The notes under the pieces were generated by a model that worked only from the letters and a program-made list of their open reading frames with translations, had not been told where the DNA came from and made no database searches. Position numbers and translations under genes: made by a program. From CABMGO01 sp964574775 (GTDB lineage Archaea; Nanobdellota; Nanobdellia; Pacearchaeales; GW2011-AR1), in assembly GCA_964574775.1 (NCBI GenBank), contig CAZNOS010000030.1, forward strand, positions 1 to 10,411: DNA of 10,411 bases, read 5' to 3'. Shown here one piece after another: positions 6,042-10,411 of this stretch (the stretch's first letter is position 1; every line of letters starts with the position of its first letter).

Positions 6042-8810
6042 CTATATTTTTCTAAAATTATTTTTATCATCAAATCTAGGATTCTGTGGATTAAAACGAG
6101 TTGGTTGTCTAGACGGAGCAGAACTAGTCCTGCTTGAATATGGATTTGCAATTGCCACAGTCTGCTGTCCGACGTTTTTCTTGGCTTCTTTCATTGCAAA
6201 ATAAGCCGAAATTCTATCGACTGGTATTAATTCATACATTCCAGTATTTTTACCATTTGCTTTTTTAATTGCGTAAGATATTTGTTCTCCAGACCAATTC
6301 TTTCTTCTAAGTTCGGAATCTATTTCTCCATAAGAAACATTTCTCAATTTAGAATTATTAATAAATGAGACGAGGTTAAACAAATATATTCTATCTTTAA
6401 ATAAATGTTTCTCATACCTAACTTTGTACCAAACTTGCAATAATGTATACAATATTAATATTAAAATTAATATTAAAATTAACCATAATATTGTCGGCCA
6501 TACTGGTTTGCAATCACTTCTACAATTTTTATAATTCTCGCCTAAATTTTTCTGACAAACTTTATTAAAGTTACATGGAGCAACATTATTTCCAATCGAT
6601 AAATCTCTTAAAATAGGAGAAACAAACATTCCCACGTCTTTAAATCCAGAAATGAAAAAACTAAAACTACGACTTTCTCCTGCGGGGATTTCCAAATAAA
6701 CTGCATTATCCATATCTTTTTTATCGGCGGCAGAATCAAAGTGTAAATTAACTGGAGCCTCTTGTATAAAAAAATAAGCAGTTTTATCTGCCTTAGATTG
6801 TAAATTAATATTATACACAGTAATTAAATCGGAAGCTATATTATTTTCATTATACAACCGAAGCTTTTCCTGAGTTATTTGCAAATCGAAGTTGTCCAAG
6901 CCCCACGTAAATATCGCATCTTTGTAAATACTCAAATCACTATAATTTCCGGGAGAAATTTCTTTAACTAAAGACGGATTAATAATTGTGGATGTACTCC
7001 CAATAAGCATAACTTTTTTTTCCGCCAAGATAATCGAGGATGGCACAATAAGAGAAATCAGTCTTTGGGCAATAGAAACAAATCCTTCGTTAGTATATAC
7101 TTGAGTTCTCTCCAGATCCAATTGCTCTAATTGATAGCTAAACTCGGTAATATTAGACTTACTTCTAACAAATTCCCTATATAGCAACGGAAATGTATCT
7201 ATCTTTTGCCCAAGATCTATAAGCATTTTTCTTTTCAATTCGAATGAAGTATTCAAATAATTCTGAGGTGAAACCGTATTAACCACAAAAGATTTTGTAG
7301 CAGAATGATTGCCACCATAAGCAGTCACGTTAATTACATATTGTTGAGATGCATTCTCGTAGTTGTGTGTCGCAAAATGTCCAACCGTCGTAATAGTTGA
7401 ACTACCATCTCCAAAATTCCATTCTAATTTAGAAAAATTATATAAAACATCGGCATAAAAAATAACATTCATTCCAGCTGGCGGAGAAATCGGATAAATA
7501 TTCTTCACGATTGGAGATTCAAAAACCTCGGTAGTCAAGACGAAAAGATTGTTTTGAGTTGTTCCTTCATTCAAATAGATGGTCGTATTTTTTTTACCAA
7601 AATAATTTACCAACCAATTAAAACTATCTAAAGAAATATAATCAGAAAAATTAATTTTTGGTTTTATCAATAAGACTTCATATATTTTATCCTTTAACAC
7701 TGGTCCATCATTTGTACCATATCTTAAACCGATATTTTCCATATTAAGAACCACATTTTGTCCGTAAAAAGATATTGGAACAACACATCCACCAGCACAA
7801 TCATTAGGATATCTTACATCCAAATAATAATTTATTGCATTACTTGCTCCACTACTAAATTCTTCTCCTAAATCAACATTTCCAGCAAGGGAAGAATATT
7901 TTGGCACAATAGCAAATATGGAATAATCTGAACTTAAATTCACAGAGTTTTTATAATATCCACAACTAGAGCCACTCACTTCTTTTAATATGGTATAATT
8001 AGACAAATCAGCTTCAGATCTTATACACACATCATAAGAACCAGCCACGGAAGATTGAGATAAATTAATAAGACATCCAGATCCTTTAGTGTAATCGGCA
8101 CTATAAATAGAAAACTCGCAAGAACCAATTTGTCCGCCATTTTTCTTTAAAGACATTTCGAAATCAGTTATGGAACTAGTGCCAGAAATATTTGCTCCAA
8201 TATAATAAGATCTAGATGCGGGAAGTGTAATACGCTCACAATAACCAAAAGAATCTATCAAATTACCATAAACAATAGGATAACTAGAATTAAAACATCC
8301 GCTAGAAACCAATCGTGGATTGTTTAAATCGCCAGAAGCCAAATCAAAATTCCATACATAACTATCCGCAATTTTTATCGAAAATGGCAATGAATCATAT
8401 TCTCCGAAAGTAGAACTCAGCGTTAGATTTAGACCATTGGTGTGAGCACCGTTTCCGACCAAATAAAGTCCAAGTGTTCGTCCAGCACCAGAAGTATTAA
8501 TCTGCTTTGTCTGAGAACCATTATCACTGATAGAATATAAAGAAGTACAATTATAACTTTCGCAAGACAAACTTCTGCCAGTTCTTGTCAAAAACTCTCT
8601 CAATACAATTTGTCCAAAGCTAGAATTAAAAACTAAATCAGTAGGAGCATTCGTCAAACTCAAAAAAAACGAACCAGAAACGGGTTCACCTAACGAATAA
8701 TTTTGCTTAAAAGAAATATTGCTAACACTGTAAGTTAAAGCCATGACGCAAGAAGAGTAAAATATAATGACTAATACCGCACAAGCTAAAACATAACCAC
8801 TCTTTTTCAT
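6042..8810 (-). CDS. Large membrane-anchored surface protein with PKD-like domain and cytoplasmic tail
   Basis: 922 residues. A signal peptide (1-24, ending CVMA) leads into an ectodomain of about 745 residues rich in Ser, Asn, Thr and Tyr, with some 21 N-x-S/T sequons, so it is probably heavily N-glycosylated. A PKD-like beta domain spans about 433-515, marked by LEWNFGDGSS and HNYENASQQYVINVTAYG. A C-x5-C-x10-C-x3-C loop (746-767) precedes a single membrane helix (771-793) with an unbroken LILILILILIL run. The cytoplasmic tail (794-922) has a small helical region (NWSGEQISYAIKKANGKNTGMYE, 838-860) that I recall at the end of other DPANN membrane proteins, then a Ser/Pro/Asn/Arg-rich end likely to be unstructured. 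A TATA box 21-29 bases before the ATG supports this start. It diverges from the eS6 gene and is followed, after 117 bp, by the GTPase. An adhesin-like or envelope role is inferred; no enzyme motif was seen. Confidence 0.88.
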   Translation of the reverse strand: MKKSGYVLACAVLVIIFYSSCVMALTYSVSNISFKQNYSLGEPVSGSFFLSLTNAPTDLVFNSSFGQIVLREFLTRTGRSLSCESYNCTSLYSISDNGSQTKQINTSGAGRTLGLYLVGNGAHTNGLNLTLSSTFGEYDSLPFSIKIADSYVWNFDLASGDLNNPRLVSSGCFNSSYPIVYGNLIDSFGYCERITLPASRSYYIGANISGTSSITDFEMSLKKNGGQIGSCEFSIYSADYTKGSGCLINLSQSSVAGSYDVCIRSEADLSNYTILKEVSGSSCGYYKNSVNLSSDYSIFAIVPKYSSLAGNVDLGEEFSSGASNAINYYLDVRYPNDCAGGCVVPISFYGQNVVLNMENIGLRYGTNDGPVLKDKIYEVLLIKPKINFSDYISLDSFNWLVNYFGKKNTTIYLNEGTTQNNLFVLTTEVFESPIVKNIYPISPPAGMNVIFYADVLYNFSKLEWNFGDGSSTITTVGHFATHNYENASQQYVINVTAYGGNHSATKSFVVNTVSPQNYLNTSFELKRKMLIDLGQKIDTFPLLYREFVRSKSNITEFSYQLEQLDLERTQVYTNEGFVSIAQRLISLIVPSSIILAEKKVMLIGSTSTIINPSLVKEISPGNYSDLSIYKDAIFTWGLDNFDLQITQEKLRLYNENNIASDLITVYNINLQSKADKTAYFFIQEAPVNLHFDSAADKKDMDNAVYLEIPAGESRSFSFFISGFKDVGMFVSPILRDLSIGNNVAPCNFNKVCQKNLGENYKNCRSDCKPVWPTILWLILILILILILYTLLQVWYKVRYEKHLFKDRIYLFNLVSFINNSKLRNVSYGEIDSELRRKNWSGEQISYAIKKANGKNTGMYELIPVDRISAYFAMKEAKKNVGQQTVAIANPYSSRTSSAPSRQPTRFNPQNPRFDDKNNFRKI
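6454..6482. repeat. 12-bp tandem repeat inside the transmembrane-helix codons
   Basis: A 12-base unit, ATTAATATTAAA, is repeated about 2.4 times without mismatch. It lies inside the 922-residue protein and encodes the alternating Leu-Ile core of its membrane helix. As the unit is four codons long, copy-number change would lengthen or shorten the helix by four residues without shifting frame. Confidence 0.8.
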
Positions 8811-8830
8811 AGATATCCAATATGAGGGAC

Positions 8831-8839
8831 GTTTATAAA
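8831..8839 (-). promoter_or_regulatory. TATA box for the 922-residue surface-protein gene
   Basis: The minus strand reads TTTATAAAC at -29 to -21 from the ATG at 8810, predicting a leaderless transcript. It shares the 93-bp intergenic gap with the eS6 promoter facing the other way; the two TATA boxes are about 42 bases apart, so the two initiation complexes would be close neighbours. Confidence 0.72.
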
Positions 8840-8867
8840 ATTATTGTTAGGACAAATATTCCATCCC

Positions 8868-8882
8868 AAAACCTTTATAAAC
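8868..8882 (+). promoter_or_regulatory. BRE/TATA promoter for the eS6 gene
   Basis: AAAACCTTTATAAAC, with the TATA part at -30 to -22 from the ATG at 8904. No Shine-Dalgarno sequence lies between it and the ATG, so the message is probably leaderless. It is identical over 15 bases to the promoter at 4828-4842 on the other strand. Confidence 0.78.
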
Positions 8883-8903
8883 CACTTTTTCAACAACTAG
8901 ATT

Positions 8904-9293
8904 ATGGCTTACAAGGTAAATGTATCTCATAAGGGAAAAACAATAAAGTTTGAAGTAGACAACGAAGAGTTAATCGGAGTTATAATTGGAAGCGAAATAG
9001 ATGGAAAACAAATTTCTGCTGACTTAGAAGGATATGAATTAACAGTTACAGGAACTTCTGATAAAGCTGGTTTTCCAGGAATGCCAGATGTAAAGGGTCA
9101 ATCTCTAAAGAGAGTAATTTTAACCAGAGGACGTGGAATGAGAAACAACGGTGAAGGATTAAGATTAAGAAAAACAGTTAGAGGAAACGAAATCTCTGCC
9201 GACACAGTTCAGATTAACCTAAACGTAAAGAAAGAAGGTTCTAAGAAATTCGAATCGATGGTTCCAGTAAAAGCTGAAGAAGCTAAGAAATAA
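8904..9293 (+). CDS. rps6e: Small-subunit ribosomal protein eS6
   Basis: 129 residues, the usual archaeal length for this 30S ribosomal protein, which lacks the long phosphorylated tail of the eukaryotic form. The family signature is clear: a core of GTSDKAGFPGMPDVKG (about 50-65), then LTRGRGMRNNGEGLRLRKTV, RGNEIS and QINLNVKKEG. The ATG at 8904 is the only sensible start, with a TATA box 22-30 bases upstream and no ribosome site. In many archaea eS6 lies next to aIF2 gamma; here the HD-hydrolase gene is placed between them, 44 bp downstream. The acidic/basic end (VKAEEAKK) is short and probably flexible. Identification is secure. Confidence 0.96.
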   Translation: MAYKVNVSHKGKTIKFEVDNEELIGVIIGSEIDGKQISADLEGYELTVTGTSDKAGFPGMPDVKGQSLKRVILTRGRGMRNNGEGLRLRKTVRGNEISADTVQINLNVKKEGSKKFESMVPVKAEEAKK

Positions 9294-9308
9294 TTCTAAA
9301 TAATCACC

Positions 9309-9318
9309 TTTAAAAAAC
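9309..9318 (+). promoter_or_regulatory. TATA-like element before the HD-hydrolase gene
   Basis: TTTAAAAAAC, preceded by ACC as in the eS6 promoter, lies at -29 to -20 from the ATG at 9338. It sits in the 44-bp gap after eS6 and could give the HD hydrolase and aIF2 gamma their own transcript in addition to readthrough from eS6. It departs from the TTTATAAAC of the neighbours, so it may be weaker. Confidence 0.5.
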
Positions 9319-9337
9319 TAGATTTCTTATCTGAAAT

Positions 9338-9976
9338 ATGTTAAATGAAACGTTTTTTGAAAAATTAAAAGAACAAGCCAAACAATACTCAGAGAGTGGT
9401 GGAAGTCATGAATTTAGCCATACCGAAAGAGTATACAATCTAGCATTAAAAATCTCTAAGAATGAAAACGTAGATTTAGAAATTTTAAAGGCTGCAGTAT
9501 TACTACACGACATTGCTAGAGAAAAAGAAGACAAGGGTGAATGTAAATGCCATGCAGAAGAGGGCGCAAAACTCGCAAAAGAAATTCTCAAAAATCTAAA
9601 CTTTCCAAGAGAGAAAATAGACAAGGTGGCATACGTAATAAGAGTTCATAGGCACAGCACAAATATTACTCCAGAAACAAAAGAAGCCGCAATACTACAA
9701 GACGCAGATAGGCTTGATGCACTTGGGGCAATTACTATTGGAAGGATGTTCTCTACGGGCGGAAAAATTGGAAGACCGCTATATGATCCCAAAATTCCAC
9801 CAACAGAAGTGAAAGGATATTCTACTACAACAATAAACGGATTCTATAACAAAATACTAAAAATAACGCCAGAAACATTCAAAACAAAAGAAGCCAAAGA
9901 GATAGCAAAAGGACGATATAAATTCGTCCAAGAATTTTTAGAAAGATTTATTAAAGAATGGGAGGGTAAAGAATAA
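9338..9976 (+). CDS. HD-domain phosphohydrolase
   Basis: 212 residues, a soluble metal-dependent phosphohydrolase of the HD superfamily. The metal-binding set is complete: H24 or H28 in SHEFSHTERV, the HD pair H57-D58 in LLHDIARE, H104 and H106 in VIRVHRHS, and D122 in LQDADRLDALGAI. This arrangement resembles the COG1418-type predicted HD hydrolases (YedJ-like). The substrate, perhaps a nucleotide or cyclic nucleotide, cannot be read from sequence. A short Cys-rich turn (ECKCHAEEGAK, 68-78) lies in the loop after the HD pair. The C-terminal third is helical and charged. The start at 9338 fits a leaderless message from the TATA-like element at 9309-9318. Its TAA shares one base with the aIF2 gamma ATG (TAATG), and its last codons supply that gene's ribosome site, so the two are almost certainly co-transcribed. 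Whether it serves translation is unknown. Confidence 0.9.
   Translation: MLNETFFEKLKEQAKQYSESGGSHEFSHTERVYNLALKISKNENVDLEILKAAVLLHDIAREKEDKGECKCHAEEGAKLAKEILKNLNFPREKIDKVAYVIRVHRHSTNITPETKEAAILQDADRLDALGAITIGRMFSTGGKIGRPLYDPKIPPTEVKGYSTTTINGFYNKILKITPETFKTKEAKEIAKGRYKFVQEFLERFIKEWEGKE
9961..9966 (+). promoter_or_regulatory. Shine-Dalgarno site for aIF2 gamma
   Basis: GGAGGG stands nine bases before the ATG at 9976, within the codons for the end (WEGKE) of the HD hydrolase. It matches the anti-Shine-Dalgarno end of archaeal 16S rRNA. This is the only clear ribosome site seen before a gene in the window and fits an operon-internal start, in contrast to the probably leaderless genes upstream. 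Confidence 0.75.
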
Positions 9977-10411
9977 TGGAAGAAGACATAACAAATTTAC
10001 CAACAATAAACGTAGGAACAGTTGGGCACATAGACCACGGTAAAACAACTTTACTATCAAAACTATCTGGAAAATGGACAGATACTCATTCTGAAGAATT
10101 AAAGAGAGGAATTACAATCAAACTCGGTTATTCTGATACGATTGTAAAACAGACATCTGATGGAAAATACACAACTAAGAAAGATGTCGAAGGCAAACCT
10201 GTTAGATATTTGACGTTTGTAGACGCGCCAGGACACGAAATGCTTATGGCAACAATGCTTTCCGGAGCAGCAATTATGGACGCAGCAATTTTAGTCGTCG
10301 CTGCCAACGAAGGAATAAAACCACAAACACAAGAACATCTCGTCGCACTTCAAGCTAAAAAAATCAAACACGTAATTATTGTTCAAAATAAAATCGATTT
10401 AGTTTCTAAAG
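9976..10411 (+). CDS. eif2g: Translation initiation factor aIF2 subunit gamma, N-terminal part (runs off the right edge)
   Basis: The first 145 residues of the GTPase subunit of aIF2, which brings initiator Met-tRNA to the small ribosomal subunit. The G domain shows a P-loop GHIDHGKT (17-24), switch I RGITIKLGYSD (44-54), G3 DAPGHE (83-88), the family-typical MLSGAAIMDAAILVVAANE, PQTQEHL (116-122) and G4 NKID (138-141). The switch I and GHE motifs separate it from EF-1 alpha and EF-2 and fit IF2 gamma/SelB-type factors; the eS6 neighbourhood favours aIF2 gamma. The segment between switch I and G3 (56-76), where archaeal aIF2 gamma normally has a four-cysteine zinc knuckle, has no Cys at all, though its length is kept. 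The ATG overlaps the previous stop (TAATG), with a Shine-Dalgarno site nine bases upstream. Domains II and III lie beyond the window. Confidence 0.93.
   Translation, partial: MEEDITNLPTINVGTVGHIDHGKTTLLSKLSGKWTDTHSEELKRGITIKLGYSDTIVKQTSDGKYTTKKDVEGKPVRYLTFVDAPGHEMLMATMLSGAAIMDAAILVVAANEGIKPQTQEHLVALQAKKIKHVIIVQNKIDLVSK

Noticed and set aside
6022..6204. A 60-codon plus-strand open frame at the end of the surface-protein gene
   Set aside because: It overlaps the cytoplasmic-tail codons of the 922-residue protein on the other strand and has no promoter of the kind seen elsewhere; it is a shadow frame.
6454..6482. The 12-bp repeat as a CRISPR array or replication iteron
   Set aside because: The units are only 12 bp with no spacers, fewer than three copies, and fully inside codons for a membrane helix.
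8811..8903. A small RNA or riboswitch in the divergent gap
   Set aside because: The 93 bases are accounted for by two opposed promoters, and no stable hairpin was seen.

Overview
The window looks like part of the genome of a DPANN-type archaeon, most like Woesearchaeota or Pacearchaeota. This is judged from protein style and gene content, not from a search. The grounds are: AT-rich DNA; archaeal translation genes (ribosomal protein eS6 and initiation factor aIF2 gamma); the archaeal Era-like GTPase/DUF2073 pair; TATA boxes at a fixed distance from start codons; and large, cysteine-rich secreted proteins of a kind that recurs in these small-genome archaea. No rRNA, tRNA, CRISPR array, transposase or phage gene was seen.

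Layout. Positions 1-8810 are all read on the minus strand. From 8810 down: a 922-residue membrane-anchored surface protein with a PKD-like domain; the GTPase (start 5924) and DUF2073 protein (start 5278), one base apart; a 257-residue protein with a pilin-like N-terminal membrane helix (start 4806), joined by an ATGA stop/start overlap to a 1141-residue cysteine-rich secreted protein (start 4036); and the first 190 residues of another cysteine-rich secreted protein (start 571) that runs off the left edge. Positions 8904-10411 are read on the plus strand: eS6, an HD-domain hydrolase and the first 145 residues of aIF2 gamma. The two blocks diverge from a 93-bp gap holding one promoter for each direction.

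How the genes work together. Three genes (922, 1141 and 190+ residues) plus the pilin-like protein form a cell-surface set, probably for envelope structure or contact with a host or partner cell. Their exact roles cannot be read from sequence. The GTPase/DUF2073 pair is a conserved archaeal unit of unknown function. The plus-strand block is translation: eS6 beside aIF2 gamma is a familiar archaeal neighbourhood, here with an HD hydrolase between them.

Expression signals are unusually legible. Four genes (starts 571, 4806, 8810, 8904) have the same 9-mer TTTATAAAC about 21-30 bases before the ATG, and two more (5924, 9338) have a TATA-like sequence in the same window. This suggests transcription begins at or next to the ATG (leaderless mRNA). 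In contrast, operon-internal genes use a Shine-Dalgarno site (aIF2 gamma) or stop/start overlap (the 1141-residue gene). This pattern was used to correct three start codons. The gene least like its family is aIF2 gamma, which lacks the zinc-knuckle cysteines expected in its G domain.
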